This document shows, one piece after another, positions 26,246-34,880 of a DNA stretch of 64,000 nt (its first letter is position 1; each line of letters starts with the position of its first letter). This DNA is from JAITVM01 sp031551135 (GTDB taxonomy: Bacteria; Bacillota; Clostridia; Lachnospirales; JAITVM01), in NCBI GenBank assembly GCA_031551135.1, contig JAVBOA010000017.1, positions 1-64,000 of the forward strand. The letters are read 5' to 3'. The notes below the pieces were generated by a model. That model searched no databases. It was given only the letters and a program-made list of their open reading frames with translations, and was not told the DNA's origin. The position numbers and the translations under genes are program-made.

Positions 26246-26586
26246 TGTCCGACGGCTTTTTTGAAATTGCAAAAATTATTTTTCCGCTTTTTCAGATATT
26301 TGTTATATTTTGTTTATGCTTATGCGTATTTTTAGTTGCGCATAAATTTTATCATTCAAACCGCATTCCGGTTTCTTGTGTTGAAGCGAAAATAATTAAA
26401 AAACGGCAATTTCTTGATTTGCAATTAAATAAATATACGGGATATTATGTGATTTTTGAAATATGTGACGGAAAAAAGCTCGAATTTCCGGTCACGCGCG
26501 CGCAATACAACAGGCTTTTTGAAAATGCCGCCGGTGAGCTGAAATTTAAAAGCCGCAAGTTTATAAAATTTATAAAATTCGATTAG
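26245..26586 (+). CDS. DUF2500-like membrane protein
   Basis: A 113-residue protein with one N-terminal membrane helix (about residues 12-33) and a small cytoplasmic or extracytoplasmic beta domain (YYVIFEICDGKKLEFPV, RLFENAAGELKFKSRKF), resembling DUF2500. Function is unknown. The ATG overlaps the stop of the DUF1905 gene. Confidence 0.7.
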   Translation: MSDGFFEIAKIIFPLFQIFVIFCLCLCVFLVAHKFYHSNRIPVSCVEAKIIKKRQFLDLQLNKYTGYYVIFEICDGKKLEFPVTRAQYNRLFENAAGELKFKSRKFIKFIKFD

Positions 26587-26617
26587 TTTGGAAAATTAAA
26601 AGAAGCGAGGGATGTTT

Positions 26618-27121
26618 ATGAAAATCGATATTAGGGAATGGCGTTTATCTGATAAAAAGGATTTGGCGGAGTTTATTAATAATAAAAAAATCCTCGATAA
26701 TTTGAGAGACGGAATACCTTTTCCGTATACCGAAAACCACTCCGAAGAATTTATCAATAAAGCTTTGGCCGCCGAAAAAGGCAAATATTTTTATTTTGCG
26801 ATTATTGATGATGATAAGGCAATCGGCAGTATCGGCGTTTTCAGACACGAAAATATTCATTACAGAACTGCGGAAATCGGATATTTTATCGATGAAAATT
26901 ATTGGAATCAAGGCGTAATGTCCCTCTCGCTTAAAAAAACCTGCGATTATATTTTTGAAAATACTGATATTGTGCGGATTTTCGCAATGCCGTTCGCTCA
27001 CAATAAAGCTTCCGTTAAAGTTTTGGAAAATTGCGGATTTCAATATGAGGGAATTTTACGAAAAAACGCTTTTAAAAACGGTGAATTTTTGGATATGATA
27101 ATGTATTCTTTAATAGTATAG
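26618..27121 (+). CDS. RimJ/RimL-type GNAT acetyltransferase
   Basis: A 167-residue acetyltransferase of the ribosomal-protein/spermidine-acetyltransferase-like group. Visible are IREWRLSDKKDLAEFINN at the start, AEIGYFIDENYWNQGVMS (motif A), and ASVKVLENCGFQYEGILRK (motif B). Two ATGs compete; the one at 26618 is 7 nt from GCGAGG, while that at 26612 touches it. Substrate is unknown. Confidence 0.88.
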   Translation: MKIDIREWRLSDKKDLAEFINNKKILDNLRDGIPFPYTENHSEEFINKALAAEKGKYFYFAIIDDDKAIGSIGVFRHENIHYRTAEIGYFIDENYWNQGVMSLSLKKTCDYIFENTDIVRIFAMPFAHNKASVKVLENCGFQYEGILRKNAFKNGEFLDMIMYSLIV

Positions 27122-27148
27122 CATTAATTTTTTAGAGGAGGAATTTTT

Positions 27149-28549
27149 TTGATATACAAATGTGAAGTTTGCGGGTTTGAATTTGATGAAGAAAAAGAGG
27201 GTAAAAGCTTTCGGGATTTAGACCGGTGTCCAGTCTGCAAAGTAGATAAAATTAATTTGAAACCTCCGGAGAATGCAAAAACTTTTACTACACCTCAGCC
27301 GGATTCTACAGCTCCGGAAGCAGGCGCTTTTTTATACAGCAAAGATTTTGAGCGCGAAGACCCAACCGAAAGGCATATGGCTGATATTCATGAAATGGCG
27401 TTAAAAGGCAAAAGTATTATCGACGCTATGAGTATTAAAGGTGTAAAGCCTTCTTGGGATGATATTTTATTTGTGGGCAATCAGCTGAATCCGCCGCCTT
27501 TGGACGAACATCATGAAATAGATTTAAAAACCGTAATCGGGAAAAACGCCAAAAAGCCTTTGATTATAGAATCTCCGGTTTATATTTCGCATATGTCTTT
27601 CGGTGCGCTTTCAAAAGAATCTAAAACTGCGCTTGCGAAAGGCTCGGCCATGGCAAAAACCGCGATGTGCAGCGGAGAAGGCGGCATTTTACCCGAAGAG
27701 CGCGAAAATTCTTATAAATATATTTTTGAATATGTACCGAATCTTTATAGCGTTAATGATGAAAATCTAAAAAATTCGGATGCGATTGAAATAAAAATCG
27801 GTCAGGGCACAAAACCGGGAATGGGCGGACATTTGCCGGGAGAAAAGGTTACGGAAGAGATAGCGAAAATTCGCGGGAAAGAAATCGGAAAGGATATCAT
27901 AAGTCCATCAAAATTCCCTAATATAAATTCCAAAGAAGATTTGAAAAACCTTGTGGATGAATTAAGAGAACGTTCCGAAGGAAGACCGATCGGAATAAAA
28001 ATTTCTGCCGGAAGAATCGAAAAAGATTTGGAATTTGTAGTTTTTTCGGGTGCGGATTTTGTTACGATAGACGGACGCGGCGGAGCAACAGGCGCAAGCC
28101 CGAAACTTATTCGGGATTCTACAACCGTGCCTACAATCTACGCTTTACATAGAGCTAAAAAATATTTGGATTCGGTGAATTCGGATATTGACATTGTAAT
28201 TACAGGCGGTTTTAGAGTTTCGTCGGATTTCGCGAAAGCGGTAGCAATGGGCGCAAAAGCCGTAGCGATTGCAAGCGCAGCACTTATAGCACTTGCCTGC
28301 CGGCAATACAGAATTTGCGGAACCGGAAAATGTCCGTTAGGTGTTGCCACTCAGGACGAGGATTTGAGAAAACGGTTTGATACAGAAAATTCAGCACTTA
28401 GGTTATTTAACTTTTTTTCGGTTACAAACGAGGAGTTGCGTACTTACGCAAGAATTACAGGACATGAAAAAATACATGATTTATCAACAGATGATATTTT
28501 CACCGTAAATAAAGAAATCAGCGAATTTACAGATATTACGCACGCATAA
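27149..28549 (+). CDS. Rubredoxin-like domain fused to FMN-binding glutamate synthase-type domain
   Basis: A 466-residue flavin/iron-sulfur protein. Residues 1-40 form a rubredoxin-like knuckle pair (YKCEVCGFEF and RCPVCKV). The rest is the GltB central/FMN domain: SHMSFGALSKESK, GEGGILPEER, IKIGQGTKPGMGG and DGRGGATGASP. CRQYRICGTGKCPLG carries three Cys spaced C-x5-C-x4-C, as for the 3Fe-4S cluster of glutamate synthase. The glutaminase domain is absent, so electrons or ammonia may be used differently from true GOGAT. TTG start behind GAGGAGG. It is convergent with gdhA. Confidence 0.85.
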   Translation: MIYKCEVCGFEFDEEKEGKSFRDLDRCPVCKVDKINLKPPENAKTFTTPQPDSTAPEAGAFLYSKDFEREDPTERHMADIHEMALKGKSIIDAMSIKGVKPSWDDILFVGNQLNPPPLDEHHEIDLKTVIGKNAKKPLIIESPVYISHMSFGALSKESKTALAKGSAMAKTAMCSGEGGILPEERENSYKYIFEYVPNLYSVNDENLKNSDAIEIKIGQGTKPGMGGHLPGEKVTEEIAKIRGKEIGKDIISPSKFPNINSKEDLKNLVDELRERSEGRPIGIKISAGRIEKDLEFVVFSGADFVTIDGRGGATGASPKLIRDSTTVPTIYALHRAKKYLDSVNSDIDIVITGGFRVSSDFAKAVAMGAKAVAIASAALIALACRQYRICGTGKCPLGVATQDEDLRKRFDTENSALRLFNFFSVTNEELRTYARITGHEKIHDLSTDDIFTVNKEISEFTDITHA

Positions 28550-28597
28550 AAAAGGGGATTTAGGCTCAAATCCGAGTTGTTTTTTTAAAAGCGATAA

Positions 28598-28636
28598 TTT
28601 TAGACGAATGGCACAAATGCGCCATTCGTCTATTGT
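28598..28636. terminator. Hairpin between the GltB-like gene and gdhA
   Basis: AGACGAATGGC pairs perfectly with GCCATTCGTCT. The flanks are A/T-rich but have only short T runs, so it is a probable bidirectional terminator. Confidence 0.65.
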
Positions 28637-28646
28637 CGTGCAAGTA

Positions 28647-29900
28647 TTAAATCCAGCCTCTCAAACGCATAGCATTCGCAATTTTTCTGATGGAATGCAT
28701 GTATGATGCTGTTCTCATAGTAACGTCGAACTCTTTCGAAATCGAATAAACGGATTCGAAAGCGTCAACCATAGCAATTTCTTGTTTTTGCATAACTTCT
28801 TCGGCAGACCAGTAATATCCGTAAAGGTTTTGAACCCATTCGAAATAAGAAACCGTAACGCCGCCGGAATTCGCTAAAATATCAGGAATAACGCAAACTC
28901 CGCGTTTTGCAAGAATTTCATCTGCATCGGCAGTAATCGGTCCGTTCGCGCCTTCTACAATAATTTTAGCATTGATATTATTTGCGATTTCAGAAGTAAT
29001 TGCATTTTCCATAGCGCAAGGTAAAATTATGTCAACTTGCAATTTCCAAAACTCTTCGGCAGAAATTAATTTTCCGTCCGGATAGCCTTCGAAAGTTCTG
29101 TTAGCTTTGAAATAATCCAAAAGCGCAGGGATATCCAAACCGTTTTCATTATAGATAATTCCGTTGTATTCAGCAATAGAAACAACTTTTGCGCCGCCTT
29201 TTTGGCAGAATATCGCAGTGTAGCTGCCCACATTTCCAAAACCTTGTACAGCCACTTTTAAATTTTTAAAATCTAAATTATGTCTTTTAGCGATTTCTCT
29301 GGCTGTAATAAAAATTCCCAATCCCGTTGCTTCCGTACGGCCTTTAGAACCGCCGAAATCCAATGGTTTTCCGGTAATTACGCCAATCGATGACTGACCG
29401 TTTAATTTACAATATTCATCTACCATCCAAGACATAATCTGTCCGTTAGTATTTACGTCCGGTGCCGGAATATCAACTTTTTCGCCTATCATTTTATGAA
29501 TCGCCTGAATATAACCGCGGCTCAATCTTTCAAGCTCACCTTTAGAAAGCTTGGAAGGGTCTACCGTAATTCCGCCTTTTCCGCCGCCATATGGGATTCC
29601 CGTTATACTGCATTTAAAACTCATCCAAATAGAAAGTGCCTTAACTTCATCTGCATTTACATCCGGATGAAACCTAATGCCGCCTTTGAATGGTCCAACA
29701 GCGTCATTATGCTGAGAGCGGTAGCCTTTGAAAACTTTCAAAGAGCCGTCATCCATTCGTACGGGTATCGAAACTTCAATCACTTTTAGAGGTTCTTTCA
29801 GAATTTCATAAACAGATTCTTCTTCACCAAGTTTTTCGCACGCAATTTTTATTTGATTTTGTGCATTCAAAAAGGGGTTGAGATTTTCATTATTTGCCAT
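28647..29900 (-). CDS. gdhA: Glu/Leu/Phe/Val family glutamate dehydrogenase
   Basis: Interconverts glutamate with 2-oxoglutarate and ammonia. The 417 residues have hexameric-type length. Visible are the substrate site PYGGGKGGI, PAPDVNTNG, the Rossmann motif VAVQGFGNVGSYTA, and C-terminal VSYFEWVQN. Coenzyme preference cannot be told with confidence. ATG behind TAGGAGG. It lies convergent to a glutamate-synthase-like protein, placing two ammonia/glutamate enzymes side by side. Confidence 0.95.
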   Translation of the reverse strand: MANNENLNPFLNAQNQIKIACEKLGEEESVYEILKEPLKVIEVSIPVRMDDGSLKVFKGYRSQHNDAVGPFKGGIRFHPDVNADEVKALSIWMSFKCSITGIPYGGGKGGITVDPSKLSKGELERLSRGYIQAIHKMIGEKVDIPAPDVNTNGQIMSWMVDEYCKLNGQSSIGVITGKPLDFGGSKGRTEATGLGIFITAREIAKRHNLDFKNLKVAVQGFGNVGSYTAIFCQKGGAKVVSIAEYNGIIYNENGLDIPALLDYFKANRTFEGYPDGKLISAEEFWKLQVDIILPCAMENAITSEIANNINAKIIVEGANGPITADADEILAKRGVCVIPDILANSGGVTVSYFEWVQNLYGYYWSAEEVMQKQEIAMVDAFESVYSISKEFDVTMRTASYMHSIRKIANAMRLRGWI

Positions 29901-30299
29901 AAATTATACCTCCTAAAAATCATAAATGATGTATTATTATGAGTAAATCATTAATAATTATTCGCTTAATGAAATCGAACATAGCAAAAAAACAGTGATA
30001 TCTTCAACAAAGCTTGAGACTTTTTTACTCTAAGAAATATTTTAGCAGGAATAAAAATAAATCGCAAGTAAAAATTAGTCAAGATAAAGATTTTTTTTCG
30101 TCTTGATTATTATTAATTTTTTTTCGGAAATTTTACTCGAAAAATCAAATTTATTATATTTTTTAAATATATTTTGTAAATTATATAAATTATTGTTATA
30201 ATGTTTGTAATCACCATGCTAAAAAATATCGAACTGCGTTTTACTTTTATAATTGTATGATTACATAAGTACCAAATGATGTAGAAAGAGGGATGATCC
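29901..30299. other. Divergent promoter region between gdhA and tex
   Basis: No gene is visible. The region holds the gdhA ribosome binding site on the left, a TCAAGA/TCTTGA hairpin near 30079-30106, the tex promoter at 30174-30202, and an 8-bp inverted repeat TGTAATCA (30206-30213) and TGATTACA (30258-30265) in the tex leader. Confidence 0.5.
30174..30202 (+). promoter_or_regulatory. Sigma-A-type promoter for tex
   Basis: TTGTAA (30174-30179), a 17-nt spacer, then TATAAT (30197-30202), about 100 bp before the tex start. Confidence 0.7.
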
Positions 30300-32438
30300 A
30301 TGGATATTCTTTTTAAGATTCAAAAGGAGTTTAATTTAAAAAAAGAGCAAGTGGAGAATACTGTTAATTTGATCGACGAAGGAAACACAATACCTTTCAT
30401 CGCCAGATACCGTAAAGAATTGACCGGCTCTTTGGATGACCAGGTGTTACGCGAACTTTATGAAAGACTGTTATATTTACGCAATCTCGATGAAAAACGG
30501 CAATCTATAAAAAATCTGATAGCCGAACAGGGAAATCTTACAGAAGAAATCGAAAAGGCTCTTTCAGAAGCCAACACTCTCACCGAAATTGACGATATAT
30601 ACAGGCCGTTTAGACCAAAGCGGAGAACAAAGGCTACAATCGCCAAAGAAAAAGGTCTGGAGCCTCTTGCCAATATTATTTGGGCTCAGCTTATATCATA
30701 CAATATTGAGGATCTTGCAAGGGAATTTGTAGATGAAGAAAAGGGAGTAGAATCCGTAGAGGATGCAATTGACGGCGCGAAAGATATAATTGCGGAAATT
30801 ATTTCGGATGATGCCAATATTCGTTTGATTATCAGAAAGTATTTAACAGAAAATGCTGTTGTTCAAGTTAAAGCTGTTGATAAAGAAGCAAAATCTGTTT
30901 ATGAAATGTATTACGAATACCAAGAGCCGATTACAAAAATCGCTTCTCATCGAGTTTTGGCAATAAACCGCGGCGAAAAAGAAAATTTTCTCACAGTAAA
31001 AATTGTCGGCGATGACAGCGAGATTTTAGAGAATATCGAAAATATAGTCAATAAGCGAAATAAATTTACAGATGCCTGCATTTCAGAGATAGTTGAAGAC
31101 AGCTATCGTCGGTTGATTTTTCCTTCCATCGAGCGCGAAGTTCGCAACGCACTGACAGAAACCGCAGAAGAAGGAGCAATTAAGGTTTTTGCGGAAAATT
31201 TGCGTCAGCTTTTATTACAGCCTCCGGTAAAAGATAAAATTGTAATGGCACTGGATCCCGGTTTTAGAACGGGCTGCAAAGTCGGTGTTGTTGACCAAAC
31301 GGGAAAAGTTTTGTATATCGGTGTTGTTTATTGCACGCCGCCGCAGAATAAAATCGAAGAATCAAAAAAAATATTAATGCCTATTTTGAAAAAATTTAAC
31401 GTCGATATTATTGCCATCGGCAACGGAACGGCGAGCAGGGAAACTGAGGCTTTTGTTGCGGAGATGCTTAAAGAAATTGACAGAAAAATATATTATGTAC
31501 TTGTAAATGAAGCGGGCGCTTCGGTGTATTCGGCTTCAAAAATCGGCGCTCTTGAATTTCCTGATTATGATGTGTCACAGCGTTCTGCGATTTCTATCGG
31601 GCGCAGATTGCAAGACCCACTTGCCGAACTCGTTAAAATCGACCCGAAATCGATTGGTGTCGGACAATATCAGCATGATATGAACCAAAAGCACCTCGGC
31701 GAAAGTCTCGGCGGAGTCGTTGAATCTTGCGTAAATAGCGTTGGTGTTGATTTAAATACAGCTTCTCCTTCTTTATTATCCTATGTTTCGGGAATAAGCA
31801 GCTCTGTTGCAAAAAACGTTTTGGAGTATCGTGAGGAAAACGGAAAATTCACTGAACGTAAAGAGCTTTTGAAAGTAAAAAAACTCGGACCTAAAACTTT
31901 TGAACAATGTGCCGGATTTTTGCGGATTCCCGACGGGAAAAATATTTTGGATAATACAGCGGTGCATCCCGAATCTTATATGGTTGCAAAAGCTATTATA
32001 AAAAAATCAGGACGCAAGCTCGATGATATCGTTAATATTAAAAATTTTAATTTTGGCCGCGAAGAACTGAACGATATGGCAAAAGAGTTTTCTATCGGTT
32101 TGCCGACTTTGCGCGATATTATTTCAGAGCTTGAAAAGCCGGGGCGCGATTTGCGTGACAATATGGTTGCGCCGGTTTTGCGTACGGACGTTATAAATAT
32201 GGAAGATTTAAAAGAAGGCATGATTTTGGAAGGCACGGTCAGAAATATCGTGGACTTCGGAGTTTTTGTAGATATAGGTGTGCACCACGACGGACTTGTT
32301 CACGTTTCGCAAATTTCGGACGGATTCGTAAAACATCCGCTCGATGCTGTGAAAGTCGGAGATATTATCAGCGTAAGAGTGATGAGCGTTGACCTCGAAA
32401 AAAAACGTATCGCTTTGACAATGCGCGGAACTTCATAA
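30300..32438 (+). CDS. tex: Tex-family transcription accessory / RNA-binding protein
   Basis: A 712-residue nucleic-acid-binding protein. Order of domains: Tex N-terminal helical domain with IPFIARYRKELTGSLDD, a YqgF/RuvC-like nuclease-fold domain (MALDPGFRTGCKVGVVD), helix-hairpin-helix repeats (VDLNTASPSLLSYVSGI, KLGPKTFEQCAGFLRI), and a C-terminal S1 domain (GTVRNIVDFGVFVDIGVHHD) with VHVSQISD. Tex is linked to transcription and ribosome-associated RNA quality control, but its precise role is not settled. The ATG is preceded by AGAGGGATG. A monocistronic unit with its own promoter and terminator. Confidence 0.95.
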   Translation: MDILFKIQKEFNLKKEQVENTVNLIDEGNTIPFIARYRKELTGSLDDQVLRELYERLLYLRNLDEKRQSIKNLIAEQGNLTEEIEKALSEANTLTEIDDIYRPFRPKRRTKATIAKEKGLEPLANIIWAQLISYNIEDLAREFVDEEKGVESVEDAIDGAKDIIAEIISDDANIRLIIRKYLTENAVVQVKAVDKEAKSVYEMYYEYQEPITKIASHRVLAINRGEKENFLTVKIVGDDSEILENIENIVNKRNKFTDACISEIVEDSYRRLIFPSIEREVRNALTETAEEGAIKVFAENLRQLLLQPPVKDKIVMALDPGFRTGCKVGVVDQTGKVLYIGVVYCTPPQNKIEESKKILMPILKKFNVDIIAIGNGTASRETEAFVAEMLKEIDRKIYYVLVNEAGASVYSASKIGALEFPDYDVSQRSAISIGRRLQDPLAELVKIDPKSIGVGQYQHDMNQKHLGESLGGVVESCVNSVGVDLNTASPSLLSYVSGISSSVAKNVLEYREENGKFTERKELLKVKKLGPKTFEQCAGFLRIPDGKNILDNTAVHPESYMVAKAIIKKSGRKLDDIVNIKNFNFGREELNDMAKEFSIGLPTLRDIISELEKPGRDLRDNMVAPVLRTDVINMEDLKEGMILEGTVRNIVDFGVFVDIGVHHDGLVHVSQISDGFVKHPLDAVKVGDIISVRVMSVDLEKKRIALTMRGTS

Positions 32439-32447
32439 AAATTTTAA

Positions 32448-32477
32448 AAGGCTGCTGTAAATGGCGGTCTTTTTTTT
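32448..32477 (+). terminator. Rho-independent terminator of tex
   Basis: AAGGCTGC pairs with GCGGTCTT through two G-U pairs, and a T run follows. Confidence 0.8.
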
Positions 32478-32512
32478 GTGAAAAAAGGTTACTTTCCGTT
32501 ACTATTCAAGTT

Positions 32513-32542
32513 TTGCGATAAATAATAAAATTATACTATAGT
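32513..32542 (+). promoter_or_regulatory. Promoter candidate for the lipoprotein gene
   Basis: TTGCGA, 18-nt spacer, TATAGT, 32 bp before the ATG at 32575. Confidence 0.5.
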
Positions 32543-32574
32543 GTTTCTACAATAACTTTGAGGGGCGTGTTAAG

Positions 32575-33585
32575 ATGATAAAAAAATATATTCCGTTTTT
32601 AATTTCTTTTTTGTTAATGGCGGGCTGCGGCGCAGATAGTACAGCGTCCAAATCTGCGGATACTTCTGGGAAAACAGAAATTGCAAGCAAAACAAAAAAT
32701 ACGGAAAAGACTGAAAATTCTCAAGCTGATTCGAACATAAATGACGAAAATAACGAACCAGAAAATACAGCGGTTTTGGTTGTAGATATGTCTCTGGGAA
32801 ATCCGGACGGTGAAGCGGAGCATTTAATCAGCCGTTTTGATTATGGATATGACGGGCAATTAACGGTCGGAACTCTTGCGGAAGGATTAACAAAGCTGAC
32901 GGGTCTTAATTTTGCGATAAATGATTTTACAAGCGAAAAAGGCGGAGCTTCTGTGGATTGGTCTCTCGAAGCTTCATTTTTGGCGGGTCTTGGAGATATT
33001 AAGCAAAGGCAGGAGTTTTTTGTATATGATTCAGAATCATTGACTTGGCTTATGTTGGATAGCTTGTACCGCAGTATAATAGAAAATTTTGGAGATCCGG
33101 AATTGCCTGTTTATTATAGCATGGACGGATGGAAAACACTGAAGCTTAAAGATATGTCGTTTATTTCGGAAATACCGCCGGATTTGCAGTATATGGGCAG
33201 CCCGTTTTTCTTCGCTCATTCGGATGTAAAAGGTGAAGATGATAATGTCACTCAGGGCGATCCTCCCGAAAACACAATACAAGCTGACCCTCCGGAAGAA
33301 GGTTTTTCGGGTGAAGCTTCTTGGTGGGGGTTTTATTTAAACGAAAGTGATAATAAATCGCTTAATATTTCTAATTTTAATGGAAGTTCTTTCAGCTTTC
33401 AATTGAATGCGATAGATGGAGATACGTTTGAAGGGTCTGCCGCAGTAGATGGAAACGTTGCCGAATATATGGATTTGGTTTTTGTTTATAACGGCGATGA
33501 AATATCGGTCACTTTGAGCGAACAGCGTGATGACAGCTACGAACGAGAGATATTCGTAGATTTGTATTACCGAACATATAATTAA
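32575..33585 (+). CDS. Hypothetical lipoprotein
   Basis: A 336-residue secreted lipoprotein. The signal peptide ends in LLMAGCGAD, a clear lipobox with Cys18. A Ser/Thr/Lys/Asn-rich linker extends to about residue 60 and leads into a domain with SRFDYGYDGQLTVGTLAEGL and GLNFAINDF that looks like a cell-surface GerMN- or DUF-type fold, which I cannot name. The C-terminal 90 residues form a beta-rich domain (WWGFYLNES, FSFQLNAIDGDTFEGSA), possibly lipocalin-like. A single gene whose stop codon directly touches a palindromic element. Role unknown. Confidence 0.8.
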   Translation: MIKKYIPFLISFLLMAGCGADSTASKSADTSGKTEIASKTKNTEKTENSQADSNINDENNEPENTAVLVVDMSLGNPDGEAEHLISRFDYGYDGQLTVGTLAEGLTKLTGLNFAINDFTSEKGGASVDWSLEASFLAGLGDIKQRQEFFVYDSESLTWLMLDSLYRSIIENFGDPELPVYYSMDGWKTLKLKDMSFISEIPPDLQYMGSPFFFAHSDVKGEDDNVTQGDPPENTIQADPPEEGFSGEASWWGFYLNESDNKSLNISNFNGSSFSFQLNAIDGDTFEGSAAVDGNVAEYMDLVFVYNGDEISVTLSEQRDDSYEREIFVDLYYRTYN

Positions 33586-33696
33586 TACTATTTTCATTTT
33601 GATAAGTAGAAAAAAATTTTTCACAGCGGAGCGTTTCGCGCAGGCTTCAAGCGCGAAATGAAATATTTTTTTCTATCCTTTATAATGAAAATAGTA
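33586..33696 (+). repeat. 111-bp TA-flanked palindromic element, full copy
   Basis: Termini TACTATTTTC/GAAAATAGTA, inner arms GTAGAAAAAAATTTTTC and GAAATATTTTTTTCTA, apical stem TTTCGCGC/GCGCGAAA. The element begins at the base after the lipoprotein stop codon. Confidence 0.9.
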
Positions 33697-33705
33697 TAAA
33701 TAATG

Positions 33706-33743
33706 AGCCCGATACAATTAATATGTCGGGCTTGATTTTTTTT
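33706..33743 (+). terminator. Rho-independent terminator downstream of the lipoprotein gene
   Basis: AGCCCGA and TCGGGCT form the stem, followed by TGATTTTTTTT, which runs into the stop of the convergent DeoR gene. Confidence 0.85.
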
Positions 33744-34515
33744 AAACCAAATGAAATTCAATGTCTTTTGATTTTAAAATTTGTATCCATTCCTCGGGAA
33801 GCTCCTTGTCGGTTATAACAATATCGATATCGCTTAATTCGCAGAAATATGAAGAGCGCACGCTTCCAAATTTTTTTGAGTCGGCGACTAATATTTTTTG
33901 TAAAGAAGTATTAAGTATAAGTTTTTTTACGGGAACTTCATAAGCATTTGCGCAAGTAACGCCAAGCTGTTTATGGATACCGGCCGCCGAAACGAAAACT
34001 TTTTGGGCGCGGATAGATTTTATCAAAGAAAGGCCTTCATCGGAAATAAATATCTGTGTATTCGGTTGATAGTATCCGCCTGCGAAAATCATGTTTATAT
34101 CGGAAAGCCGGCGTAATTCCATCAGAATATTCGTTGCGTAAGTCAGAACCGTCAAATCTAAATTTTGAGGCAAATAAGGTATGATGCGTTCGGTAGTTGT
34201 TCCGGTGTCTACAATAATAACATCGCCTTTTTTTACAAGAGAGGCGGCAAACATTCCGATAGCTTCTTTTTGAGAATTTTGTTTTTCGGTTTCATCAGAT
34301 AAATTATAGTCGTTGGCAAAGCCCAAATGTGCAGGATTATAAACGGAAGTGCCGTTTACATTGCTGGCGACATTTTTATTTTCAAGTAATTTAAGATCTC
34401 TCCGTACAGTCATTTCGGAAACATCCAACAAAATAGAGAGTTCTTTAATTGAAACAAAACCCCTGATTCGCAAAATATCAATTAAGCGTTTTACTCTATC
34501 GTCTTTTTTAGCCAT
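33742..34515 (-). CDS. DeoR-family transcriptional regulator
   Basis: A 257-residue repressor with an N-terminal winged helix-turn-helix (IKELSILLDVSEMTVRRDLK) and a C-terminal sugar-phosphate-sensing DeoRC domain (VIIVDTGTTTERIIPYL, VFVSAAGIH, ILVADSKKFG). The frame opens at 34536, but ATG 34515, preceded by AGGGTGG, gives the usual M-A-K-K-D-D-R start. It is divergent from deoC and the nucleoside catabolic genes, so a deoxyribose- or ribose-phosphate-responsive repressor of that regulon is the natural inference. Confidence 0.9.
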   Translation of the reverse strand: MAKKDDRVKRLIDILRIRGFVSIKELSILLDVSEMTVRRDLKLLENKNVASNVNGTSVYNPAHLGFANDYNLSDETEKQNSQKEAIGMFAASLVKKGDVIIVDTGTTTERIIPYLPQNLDLTVLTYATNILMELRRLSDINMIFAGGYYQPNTQIFISDEGLSLIKSIRAQKVFVSAAGIHKQLGVTCANAYEVPVKKLILNTSLQKILVADSKKFGSVRSSYFCELSDIDIVITDKELPEEWIQILKSKDIEFHLV

Positions 34516-34751
34516 ATTGAATACCACCCTAAACATTCTTTATGATAAACCACTTTTGGATCAGTACGATTAACATTATTTTCGCATGTGGTAGAGATAT
34601 TGTCAAGATTGTTTGTTGTTTATAATTTTTTTTGTTATTATTTTATTATAAGTAACAATATGCTTGTCATTTTTGATGAAAATAAAAATACGATGGATTG
34701 AAAGTATAAAAATACGGAGCTAAAATAGGATTTTGAAAATAAAGGCAGTTG

Positions 34752-34786
34752 ATAACATTTTACCAATTACGATTAACAAATGTTAT
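34752..34786. promoter_or_regulatory. Candidate DeoR operator (inverted repeat)
   Basis: ATAACATTT (34752-34760) and AAATGTTAT (34778-34786) form a perfect 9-bp inverted repeat with centres 26 bp apart, in the gap between the divergent deoR-type gene and deoC. The gap 34516-34880 has no gene. Confidence 0.45.
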
Positions 34787-34812
34787 TATAATTACAAAAA
34801 TGGCAAATACAT

Positions 34813-34849
34813 TTGACAATTAAAAATTCATATGATAATATTTAATTGT
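34813..34849 (+). promoter_or_regulatory. deoC promoter with overlapping inverted repeat
   Basis: TTGACA (34813-34818), 17-nt spacer, TAATAT (34836-34841) is a near-consensus promoter. ACAATTAAA at 34816 and TTTAATTGT at 34841 form a second inverted repeat bracketing it, a position suitable for repression. Confidence 0.65.
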
Positions 34850-34880
34850 TAATAATAATTAGTGTTATTAGGAGGTATAT

